From assembly GCF_035046505.1 (NCBI RefSeq), contig NC_089822.1, positions 106,666,807 through 106,730,806 of the forward strand: 64,000 bases of DNA. Direction: 5' to 3'. This document shows positions 21,971 through 31,499 of the stretch, piece after piece; the first letter of the stretch is position 1; the number at the start of each line of letters is the position of its first letter. Origin of the DNA: Tiliqua scincoides. Lineage: Eukaryota > Chordata > Lepidosauria > Squamata > Scincidae. The notes under the pieces were generated by a model. The model saw nothing but the letters and a program-made list of their open reading frames with translations, did not search any database and was not told where the DNA came from. The translations under genes were made by a program, and so were the position numbers.

Positions 21971-22396
21971 TTAAGACTAATTCCTTCCCACTGAGATTCA
22001 GACCTATAAAACAATAAATAATTGGAATATTTAGTAAAGTTTAGGCAAATTTGAAAAGGGCGTGCAAATTCAACAGAGGTTCAAACTATTATTAGAGCCC
22101 CATTAGGGAAATGGTTCCCAGGCAGATATAGGTATGAACTGGGCAACTGGACATCAGTCACACCCTTGGGCAGATGCTGGAACCTGAGCACCTTGACAGA
22201 ACTTGCCAACACCTACCCTCGGCTCCTGTTGTCTGTTTCATGATACTGTTCTCTTTCCATTCTCCCATCTCAAGAAAAGCTGCCAAATCCTCTCTCCACC
22301 TCTATTTATTAATGACATTTGTATCTGTCACTTTCCCCTGATGGAACTCATGGTGCTATACAGAGGATTCTCCCATCCAGACATGGGCAACACATG

Positions 22397-22946
22397 AAGG
22401 GCGCAATCCTAAGTGCGCCTTGGGCCAGTGCAAGTCCCTTGCGCGGGCCCAGAAGGGTTGCAAACATGCCAAGAAGCACATTTGCACCTCCTCTAGAGTC
22501 AGCTGGGCCAGCGAGGGACACATACCAGCCCACGGAAGCTGAATCCAGCCTCCACACTGACTTAGGCAGGGAGGCTTGCGTCGGCTGAGCTTGGCAGACG
22601 CAAGGGTCTGGGGTGGGTGGAGAGGAGGTGGGAAGGAGGTGCTCCGGGGAGGAGGGAGGGTGGGTGGAGGGCGGTCCTGGGGGCAGGTGTGCAGGGAGTG
22701 GGAGGCGGGGCTGGGACCTGGCAAATATGCTGGATCCTATCCCCCCACGCTCCTCAGACTTATGCCACCTCTGGAGGTGGCACAGGTTTGAGGAGACCCA
22801 TTGGGGCCGCAGTGGCTTATGCAGGGGTAAGGGGAAGAGTTTCCCCGTACCTATGGCTGAGCCACTTTGGGCCCCTATCTTGCGCTGGATACAGCGCAGG
22901 CCACCTGGCCTGCCTGTTCCAGTACAAGATAGGATTGCGCTGTACA
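22397..22946. mobile_element. MITE with GGGCGCAATCCTAA ends, long GC-rich form
   Basis: It starts GGGCGCAATCCTAAG and ends TAGGATTGCGCTG, an inverted pair. The 550 bp body is GC-rich and gives overlapping frames on both strands without protein resemblance. Its right third matches 13590-13745. It is related by its ends to the shorter elements at 23706, 49982, 58028 and 61963. Confidence 0.6.
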
Positions 22947-23705
22947 CCTACTTAGCTGCACCATGAGCCTTCAAACCATGCCCTGGGCCACAAAGAGTCC
23001 TGTTTTCCTGTTGTTTTCCTCAAACTGATGGGTTTGCGTCAACCAAGTAGCCAAATGCTTGCCTGGCTCCAAGGCCTACCTGCTCCCCACGCCCATGCAA
23101 CGACCCTCAGTCCTTCTCCCCACAGTTGCTCAAAACAGATTGACTCTAGTATGTGCCTCACCATGAATTGTTAAGTACTCCCTGATGGGGAGGAGTATTT
23201 CCTAGTCAAAATGTATGGATGTTTCTTAACTCTAGGCAATGCCTTCATTTATTTTTCCTATTAAGAAATAAATACTGCTCTTTTGTTCATTTACAGGAGG
23301 CAGTGTTTTTTCAGACTCCTTCCTCTGCTTTCAGCAAAGGTGTACTTCAGCTAACATTGTCTTCCTTTCAGCCTTTAAGCTGTCACACAGTCCTCTGCCT
23401 CCCTGATTGTTTAGGAGAGCGGCCATTGCTTCTTCGCTGAAGAAATGTCAGTAACTAGGCCGGGCCTGCACAACTTGTGTGACCAACCAAACCGAACGCA
23501 GCTTGTCAGGTGTCTGACAGGCCCTCTCTTTTTCAAGTCCCAGGCAGTCAGGAAAAAAATAAATATATCTTACAGGTTATCAGTGTTTGAAATGGTTATT
23601 GGTACATTTGTGAGAAGAATTTATAAAACTACAAAATAAATTCCAAAGTTCAGAAAAATGATGTAACTGCTTTTCTCCAATAGGGTGATTTTCACTGCAA
23701 ACTAA

Positions 23706-23905
23706 GGGTCAATCCTAACCCCTTAGGTCAGTGCTTCCCAGTACTGGCATAGCCGTGCCAATGGGACATGTGCTGCATTCTGCAGTTGGGTGTCACTCAC
23801 AGAGGCCTCCTCAAAGTAAGGGAATGTTTGTTCCCTTACCTCAGAGCTGCATTGCCCTTATGTCAGTGCTGGAAAGCACTGACATAAGGGGTTAGGATTG
23901 CGCCC
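23706..23905. mobile_element. MITE with AATCCTAACC ends, about 200 bp
   Basis: Inverted ends GGGTCAATCCTAACCCC and GGGGTTAGGATTGCGCCC surround a body with an internal inverted pair around GTAAGGGAATGTTTGTTCCC. The same plan recurs at 37553, 49982, 58028 and 61963. Flanks are CTAA and TAAA, loosely like TTAA. Confidence 0.7.
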
Positions 23906-24756
23906 TAAATGTATCAAGTCCCCTGTGTGCTGTGTTGTAACCTGCTGGGTTGCAAAAATTATGCAGTTGTGAGCAAGGACTTGGCTCTTACTGCTTCCGT
24001 TATTTAACAGGAAATAAATCCCTGCTAAAAAGCATGAACCACACTCTTGAAATAATACCATGTATTCAGCAGGTTTGTCATTAACACTGACAAATAACGT
24101 CTCCTAAACATGAGCTTGCTAGTTAGCATGAATGCAGGGGTGAGCTGCAGGCTTTGCCTTTGAGAACTGTGAGTATAAGACGGTAAACTATCCCCACACA
24201 TGCCAAAATGTCCCTTGCAAATGGTCTTCTCCCCAAATTGTTCTTCCTACAGGCAGGCATCAGTCTCAGAGCCCAGCTTGGGCAGGACAACGATCAGAAA
24301 ATATAAAACAACGCTTGGAGAATTGGCCATCATAGGAAGAATTTCTTCTTCTTCTGTGAAATAATGCATTATCTATGTATAAGAACTAGCTTTGGTCCAG
24401 TAAATGTAAAACATCAGTATCATAGAGTTCAAAACATAATGACCATTACTGTGCAGTTAAACGTCTTTTTTTTCCTTCTGTTGTTGACAGACCAGATTCC
24501 TTTTTTCAGTTTAAAACTCATATTATGAAACATTTTGTATAAACTAATTATACAGGCACGAGTTTGTCTGATTCCTATGGAATATGGCATGGAAAAATCT
24601 TCCTCGTGAGAGGAGTAATTTAACCAATTGTTTAAAAAGCTAATTTAAAATGGCTGAATAATTGGAGTTTTAAACTTTTTTTTTTAATATAGTGTCACAC
24701 TGAGGAAAGGGAGTTGCTGTAGCTGTGCGATTTAACCACAATTATTGCTGCATATA

Positions 24757-24796
24757 CGAGGGTCGCCCAGAAAGTAATGCACCACATTTTTTTTCT
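24757..24796 (+). repeat. Mariner left terminal inverted repeat
   Basis: Begins CGAGGGTCGCCCAGAAAG and ends in a run of eight T and CT. It is the mirror of 26055-26094. Confidence 0.93.
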
Positions 24797-24863
24797 TCAA
24801 CAATTATTTATTGAACACAATGAAACTTACACACAAGAAAGAATGATGTTTCTTCTACACTCC

Positions 24864-25934
24864 CTATTTTTCCACGTAATCTCCGTCCAGTTCTATGGCC
24901 TTCCTCCAGCGAGACACAAGGGCATGTATGTCCTGTCGGTACCACTCCTTGTTCTGGTCACGAAGCCATTTCTGCACTGTGCAAATCACCTCTTCATCAT
25001 CCTCAAAATGTCTTCCGCGAATGGCATCCTTTAATGGCCCAAACAAGTGGAAGTCTGAGGGAGCTAGGTCAGGGCTGTAGGGTGGATGGGATAACACAGT
25101 CCAACCCTGTTTAGCGATGTGTTCCGAAGTCCTCAAACTTGTGTGAGGCCGAGCGTTATCATGTTGAATCAAACATTCACCTGGGTTGTTATGGCGCCGA
25201 AGTCGCTGGAAGCGCTTCTTGAGTTTGGTTAATGTCTTCACATAAGCTTCAGAATTAATGGTGCTGCCTCTTGGCATCACATCAATGAGCATGACGCCCT
25301 CACAGTCCCAAAACACAGTGATCATGACCTTACCGGCGGAAGCAGTTGCTTTGAATTTTTTCTTCTGTGGAGATTGAGGAAGACGCCATTCCATCGACTG
25401 TCGTTTTGTTTCGGACTCAAAATGGTGAACCCAGGTTTCATCACCTGTCACAATCCTGGACAAGAACGCTTCCCCCTCATCTTCAAAACGTTTCAGCAAC
25501 TCGGAAGAAATGTTTTTTCTGAGAGATTTGTGGTCCACCGTAAGACAGCGCGGAACCCATCGTGCACACACTTTTGAGTAATCAAGAGCACGGATGATTG
25601 CATCCACACTTCCTTTGCTGATTGCCAGCTTCAGCGCCAACTGCCTAGTCATTATGCGTCGGTCCTCACGAATGAGCACATCAGCAAGCTGCGTCTTGTC
25701 AGGTGTGACAGCCATGGATGGCCGCCCTGAACGCTGCAAATCTTGGAGCTCTGCCGAACCGCCTTCTAATGGCCTCACCCTCTGCGCCCAGCGACTAACC
25801 GTACTTCTGTCGACTGCAGATTCTCCATAAACTGTACACAAACGTTTGTGAATGTTCCCAACAGTTTCTTTCTCTGCAGTGAGAAATTCAATGACGACAC
25901 GCTGCTTGTAACGTAAATCACTTACAGACGCCAT
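24864..25934 (-). CDS. Mariner transposase, 356 residues, DD34D
   Basis: Cut-and-paste transposase. The start is the ATG of MASVSDLRYK; the frame is open a little further upstream but only with a TTG. The N-terminal 110 or so residues carry the paired helix-turn-helix DNA-binding region (RYKQRVVIEFLTAEKETV, then RSTVSRWAQRV). The mariner linker signature appears as RWVPRCLT. The catalytic acids are D165 in VTGDETWVHHF, D259 in IQHDNARPHTS and D294 in YSPDLAPSDFHLFG, with 34 residues between the last two, the mariner spacing. The frame runs without interruption to YVEK and stop, a usual length for the family. No host function is suggested: it has its own TIRs and no host exon joined to it. Confidence 0.95.
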   Translation of the reverse strand: MASVSDLRYKQRVVIEFLTAEKETVGNIHKRLCTVYGESAVDRSTVSRWAQRVRPLEGGSAELQDLQRSGRPSMAVTPDKTQLADVLIREDRRIMTRQLALKLAISKGSVDAIIRALDYSKVCARWVPRCLTVDHKSLRKNISSELLKRFEDEGEAFLSRIVTGDETWVHHFESETKRQSMEWRLPQSPQKKKFKATASAGKVMITVFWDCEGVMLIDVMPRGSTINSEAYVKTLTKLKKRFQRLRRHNNPGECLIQHDNARPHTSLRTSEHIAKQGWTVLSHPPYSPDLAPSDFHLFGPLKDAIRGRHFEDDEEVICTVQKWLRDQNKEWYRQDIHALVSRWRKAIELDGDYVEK

Positions 25935-26054
25935 TTTGAAACACGGCTGCAACTACGCTATCTGTCTGAAGAAACCAAAAATTTGTGTGCGCACTCCTGA
26001 AAATTCAAATAATGTATATCTAAAGTTTCGTATTCATACCATTACTGTAGGCTG

Positions 26055-26094
26055 AGAAAAAAAATGTGGTGCATTACTTTCTGGGCGACCCTCA
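26055..26094 (-). repeat. Mariner right terminal inverted repeat
   Basis: The reverse complement begins TGAGGGTCGCCCAGAAAG and matches the left repeat over 39 of 40 bases. Confidence 0.93.
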
Positions 26095-27334
26095 TATTTG
26101 TGTGTTTAAGTAGCCCTGAGTTCTTTGATAAAATTACATTGTGGGAATAAAATTACATTTTTGTGGTGAATTCTCTGTCCTGTCCTGTCCCCCAATTCGT
26201 AATCTATTTTTGTTTTGGACGCTTCTAATCCCCTGGAAGCTTTTGTGTAGCCTAGGAGGTTGTCCTGCTGTGGTCTTTGTCCTTTGAAAACAGCATTCCA
26301 AACAGTTATGTGACTGGATAAATATTGGTCTTCTCTGGGCTTCCCCCAGACAATAGCTCCTACCCAAGCCTCTGAAGTAGTGATATGCCCAGCAATTAGC
26401 CAGCCAGACCAATCTGCCTAACTAAAGGGGATGGATGAGGCAGTCAGGTGGTTTTTCTCTCATCCAATCAGTGACATAAACAAACCAAGGTTTATTAACA
26501 CCAAACACAGGGATGCTTGGGTGTGCTTTGTCAGATCTGCCATTGGAACTAGTGGTTTCTTTGTGGAAGGCACATTACTCGCTAGTAAGTACAGGGACTG
26601 GGATCCTTGGGACCCCAGAAGTAGGTAACTAGAGGGATTATATTTTAACTAGATGGGTTTAATTAATTTTTTTTGGGGGGGGGGGGTTTGCAGATTTTAT
26701 TCTAACCCAACCTTGACACCCCATCAGAGTAGCTGTCCAGGTCAAGAAGGGAGGGAAGGATTGATCACCCTCAACATTTAAAGCACTGGGAGAGGAGTGT
26801 CCAGTGGTCTTCTCCTGCCCTCAGCAAATGGACAGAGAGCCCTCTGAGGAAGTCATTGTGGGGGCCTCTGAGGAAGCCCAATGAGAAGGGCAAGAGGAGG
26901 TAGCAATGACACAAATCAAGCAGTTGAGCAACTCACACTGCTGTTGCCTGCTGCACTGGAAGGCTTCAGAGGGTCAGTAGGTTGGAGTTGCTCAGCAAGC
27001 ACCTGACCTGGCCAACCCTGAACAGTTGACCCTCATATAGGATAATCCAGTTTGAAACAAAGATACCAAGAAGAAGAAAAGACAAATAGGCAGAGATGCA
27101 TTATGGGTCTTTGCATCTATGTACATTTGACATAAGATAACCATCTGACATATAATTGGTTTGATAATCTCTGTTACATAATAGATGCATTCAATGCTTT
27201 ATAAACTGGAAGAAGATGGTGGAGTCCTAAGTTACACATCTGACATAGTATGATATATAGATCACATATGCCTTTTGCACATATGCATATTACAGTACTG
27301 TATATATTGATATACTTGGCTGGATACTGCAGAG

Positions 27335-27680
27335 CAGTATTTCTCAGACTGTGAGTCGGGACCCACTAGGTGGGTCGCAAGCCAATTTCAGGTGGATCCC
27401 CATTCATTTCAATATTTTATTTTTAATATATTAGACTTGATGCTACCATGGTATGTGACTGCATTTGGGGAAATATTTCAGACATGTACTCTTAACAAAC
27501 TACTATGTACATTCTTTTAACAATTGTAGTAAATGGAACTTACTCCTGGATAAGTGTGGGTAGGATTACAGCCTCAGATTGGGAAAAATATTCCTGCTTG
27601 TTGATGTCACTTCCGGTCATGACATTACTTCCAGTGGGTCCTGACAGATTCTCATTCTAAAGAATGTGCAAGAATCACTG
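27335..27680 (-). mobile_element. hAT-like MITE with captured palindrome, copy 2
   Basis: Same family as 9281-9621 in the opposite orientation, ends CAGTATTTCTCAGACTGTG and CAAGAATCACTG. Flanks CTGCAGAG (27327-27334) and CAGCAGAG (27681-27688) match at seven of eight positions. The captured segment (AACTTACTCCTGGATAAGTG) lies near 27536-27580. Confidence 0.8.
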
Positions 27681-28708
27681 CAGCAGAGAATGCCTGCAAG
27701 AAGGCCCTAGCAAAGAGAGTGGAAGGCGACACTTGTGCTGCAAGAGCTTTAGGTAAAAGTTGTGTCTTTTTAATGCTATGTTAAAATGTAACCACATTGA
27801 TATTCTTACAGTGATTAAACAAGGCTTAGGGTTTTTAGAAATCCTGCAGTTAAATATTACATGGAACATGAGGAGATAAGTACCAAAGCATACTAGCAAG
27901 CTCCAAGTTATCATTTCGAACGCGTTGCTAGTCCGTCAGTATTCATCCACCCCTTTCCCCTCAACACAAGAGCCTGATGTGAGTCGATTCTCCAGTCTCT
28001 GAGCTCCAGGATGTTAGCAGCCACTTACAACATATCTAAGGAAAGGTATTGATTCACACTGACAGGTCTAGTTTCCCCTTCTGGGATAATGCCGTTCCAA
28101 ATACAACCACTTTTCACCTTGTCATTCCTGGGCGGGTATAAATATTTGCTGTTCAGGAAAATCACTCCTTTTACGTGTTGCAGGCAAATGGATAAATCAG
28201 CATTAAGACTCAGCAGGCAGCAATGCAGATGACCTTGTCTTTTATTGAGAGGTTTTTGAAAGGAGGGGAGAGGAAAAGGCACAGAGTTATTCAACCATAC
28301 ATTCTACAAACTGTACAAATTAAAAGGCAGTTTTACAGCTTTACATTGGCAATGTCTTGCCCAAGGCAGGCAAGCGTCAGAAACTCTTCAGCTGCAGTTC
28401 TGAGCATGCTTCTTTCATTGGAAGTGCTGGCACCAGGTGCTGGGGGTCATGGGGCAAGGTCTGCATTGGGCCTGCCCCCAAAAGCACCCCCTTTTGCTAC
28501 TCAGTAGTACATTGGGTACTATCACTGCCACCCCTGTGATGGTTCAGAGGTCAGATTAGCCATGTATGTTGTCCAGGTTGACCTCAGATGTCACCTCTTT
28601 GTTTGGAAGTTTAATTTTCTAGGAAAGTGGCCCTAAATGTATTGACTCAGATGTGCAATATCATACAAAATGTCACAGAAAACACTTTCTACCTAAAATT
28701 TTTGCAGA

Positions 28709-28800
28709 CACAGTGCAATTCTATGCATGTCTACTCCGAAGTGAGTCCTACTGTTTTCAACAGGGCTACCCCAAGAAAGTGCATATAGGATGGTAGCCTG
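28709..28800. mobile_element. Palindromic MITE unit (TTAA type), diverged
   Basis: Matches the unit at 21703-21792 and the 63.4 kb array (TGCAATTCTATGCATGTCTA, then GGATGGTAGCCTG), with more substitutions. No clear TTAA flank remains. Confidence 0.65.
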
Positions 28801-28984
28801 AGTGAGCCACACTTTCTCATTTCTCATGTTAACCAAACATGAGCCAAACATTTCTCATGTTAACATTTGGAGCTTTTAAATACAGTATGGCAAACTCCAG
28901 AGAGATGAAACAGATGCAGACTAAATATGATCCCATAAATTTAACTCTTAGAGGAATATCTACCAAGACAGCTATTTAAAGACT

Positions 28985-29335
28985 GTTTATTACATGCACT
29001 TCCTAACAAGGAAAGGCTATGAAGTTTGGGGTGTTTTAGCTTGAAAAAAGGTGATGGGGTGATTTGCAAGTTCCAGCTGTGCATTGTGTGGAGAGGGTGA
29101 ATAGAGAGATTTTTCTTCCCCCCTCTCATAATACTATAAACTAGGGATCATGAATGAAACTGACTGGCAGGAAATTTAGCCCAGACTAAAGGCGGTAATT
29201 CTTCACATGGCATATAATTAGCATATGGAAATAACTGCCAGAAGATGTGGTGCTTGCCAGTAACCTGCATAGTTTTAAACAGGGATTGAACAAATTCATG
29301 AAGGCCAGAGGTCTATTAGACAGGGATGGGAACTC
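28985..29335 (+). mobile_element. Old diverged CR1 LINE 3' end
   Basis: The order of phrases follows the CR1 reverse transcriptase C-terminus: AAGGAAAGGCTATGAAG, a GTGTGGAGAGGGTGAATAG block, CTCATAATACTATAAACTAG, and finally TTGAACAAATTCATGAAGG. It has several stops and is much more decayed than the copies at 3075, 7862 and 50695, so it belongs to an older CR1 layer. Confidence 0.65.
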
Positions 29336-29418
29336 AAGAATTGACTCAAGCCTGAGATGCTAAAACATGACTCGATGTTTGCATGACTCATGTGTAATTC
29401 GAGTCACATGTCTCTTAA

Positions 29419-29491
29419 CCCATATTTGCCCAGCCCACAGCTGTACACATTTGGTCCCTGTTGCATATATGCAACATTGGGCAGAAATGGC
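29419..29491 (+). mobile_element. TTAA-flanked miniature element, copy 3
   Basis: A 73 bp copy set exactly between TTAA at 29415-29418 and 29492-29495. Ends are CCCATATTTGCCCAGCC and TTGGGCAGAAATGGC. The middle holds GTTGCATATATGCAAC, a perfect small palindrome. Confidence 0.8.
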
Positions 29492-30950
29492 TTAAGTTTT
29501 GGGCCACTGATCTGGAAATGAGTCCCCACATGTGCAGACTTGAGTCCATCAGTATCTGGGTGTGCTTGCTTACTTTTTGTTGCTTCTGCACCACACGAAA
29601 GACCTCCTATGGCGATCTGGAAGTTGGCATTGACTGCTACGTGCAGCAGGATAGGTTCAGCCAGGATGCAGGGACTGGGGGAAGTGGTGAGCGGAGGAGG
29701 AAGGTTTAGTTTTGAGTAGCTGAATTGAGCAAGAGGCAAGGGGAGGAGGAACACAGGTCTAGACAGCTCACGGGGGAGGGAGGCAGGACTGGCCTCTCTT
29801 GTTCATCTCCCAAGGAAGGAACTATCCATTGGACCAAGGATGAGTTGTCTGATTTTTTTTTCTTTGGGGGGGAGGGGGTTGGTTGGCCATAGGAAAAAAT
29901 GGCTTTCAGAAGCCTAGGGAGGGGGAGAAGGAGATGGGGCAGTGAGGGGAGGTGGCTCCTAGAGTGAATGAAAATGGGATGCTTCCAGCCTGCACATACC
30001 TCCGAATCTGAAACTAAGTAGGCGGGAATGTCAGGCACATTCCTCATCATTGCAACTCACTTCCACATTTGGAGTGATGGCTGCTGGTTGTGGGGGGACA
30101 TCACATACTTCCTGGGTGCATTTTTGTGTTGTTAAACCTCACACACACAGCCCACCAGCACTTCCGTTTTTTCTGTGGAGCCAAACCTCACACATGTATC
30201 AAAAACACTTGTGACTTAAGTCAAAAAAGTCAGTAAAGGGCTCTGGATGAGTCCCAATGGCCACCCATTATGACTTGTGCAGGAGTCAAGTCAAAGAGGG
30301 CACTTGGGTCTTGACACGAGTCCGGTGAAGGTGTCTCTGGCACATTCCTGCTACTGGAGGCCATATTCTGTGAGCTGGACCATAATCACTGCCATAGAAA
30401 TTCCTTAGTATTAAGCAAGGATGTAGGGGAAAGACCCAAGAGAGCAGGATGACATAATGGGGCCATGTGGACAATAGCAGATGAGTATGCACCTGATTTG
30501 TCATTATTATAACTCCTTCTTCATATGAAGTTGTGCTATTAAAATGCCCTTTTCAGAAGAACTCCTTAAATGTTTCTTGAGGATGGCTTCAAAACTGCCT
30601 CTTGTGACATGATCGCTATTCAAAGTCAGTTCAAGTACAGGAAGCGCTCACCAGCATCCACAATTGTGGTCACTTTGAGTGGTAATGTTTGAGGTCACTA
30701 CATCAAACATTTCCACACCCCAGATTTAACATCTGTGAAGCCGGGAATGTTACTGCCACCCATTGTGGTGTCAGATTACTCCATCATGCAATTGTAGCAG
30801 AGATAGGAAAGGCTTCAGGTGACCGCCATACTATTCTCTTTAGAGACAATACTAGAAACCAAATCCATTCATCACTGGCATGGTTTCTAGGTGCCAAAAG
30901 CTCTCCCATGTAACAGGCTGAACTACTAGTCTTGTTTCCAAAAAGGCCTG

Positions 30951-31440
30951 TGTCGGGGTTCCCCTCCTCCCCCGAGTCCCCAGCTTACCCAGGGAGGAGG
31001 CTTCTGGACCTGAGCAGAGGCAGCAGCCTTCCCAGCCCTCTCAGGAACAACCCTGGCAACTCCAGGTGAGAGGAGGTGGGAGGGAAACAGAGAGAGGAAG
31101 GGGAGGAGTTGTGGTAAGCCCAGGGAAGGGCAGGCCCAGAGACAGGCCCTTTTTATACCATCCCTGTGAGGGAAGGGGAGGGGCCAAAGGGGAGGGGTCT
31201 GCCCTACATAAACCTGGAGGCCAGGGATGACAAGGCAGTTGGGAGTTAGGAGAGCAGGCAGGAGGATCTGCTACTAGCAGCCCCTGCTCCTGACTAACGA
31301 ATGCTGCCAACCCAAAGAAAGGGAACCGGGTGACGCAACCCCCCCTTCTTGTGGGGAACGAGTCTGAGGCTTCCACAAGGGGTCCCCCTTGGAAAGGCCG
31401 GGCGGGCCCTCCCCTCCCCCACAGGGAGGCCTCACATCCT
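30951..31440. repeat. GC-rich block, possibly an old solo LTR
   Basis: It begins TGTCGGGGTTCCCC, holds a TATA-like CTACATAAACC at about 31204 and TTTTTATACC at about 31151, and ends near a CA. That is the general shape of a solitary LTR, but no flanking duplication was found and no second copy lies in the window. It could equally be unrelated GC-rich repeat DNA. Borders are approximate. Confidence 0.25.
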
Positions 31441-31499
31441 ACAATGTATGTTTCTTGTGAACTAGCTCTAAACACAGTTCAAACCCCAGAACTATGTCC

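Larger units (their letters stand above)
18363..24756. other. MAB21L3 upstream flank and intergenic DNA
   Basis: This stretch should contain the MAB21L3 5' UTR and promoter, which I cannot locate: there is no CpG-rich block. It holds the MITEs listed separately (19499, 20350, 21703, 21908, 22397, 23706). No frame here resembles a known protein. Between the repeats I see nothing interpretable. Confidence 0.5.
24757..26094 (-). mobile_element. Mariner DNA transposon, apparently intact
   Basis: A 1338 bp element lies between TA dinucleotides (24755-24756, 26095-26096). The terminal inverted repeats match over 39 bases, differing only at the outermost base (C against T). A single open transposase frame fills the middle on the minus strand. 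Size, TA duplication, TIRs and the DD34D transposase define mariner. Near-identical TIRs and an open frame mean a recent insertion. It lies between SLC22A15 and MAB21L3, outside both coding regions. Confidence 0.95.

Noticed and set aside
22348-22966. Open frames of 112-199 codons on both strands
   Set aside because: They coincide with a GC-rich MITE with inverted ends; composition, not coding, explains the lack of stops.
24864-25934. A host gene derived from a transposase (domesticated mariner)
   Set aside because: It has its own near-identical TIRs and TA duplication and no host exon joined to it, so it is a transposon copy.
30951-31440. An LTR of a retrovirus-like element
   Set aside because: The TG start and TATA-like box fit, but there is no flanking duplication, no second copy and no internal coding part. 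Kept only as a low-confidence repeat.
31041-31475. A 144-codon minus-strand frame rich in proline
   Set aside because: It is GC-rich repeat-like DNA with no domain, no splice structure and no neighbour logic.
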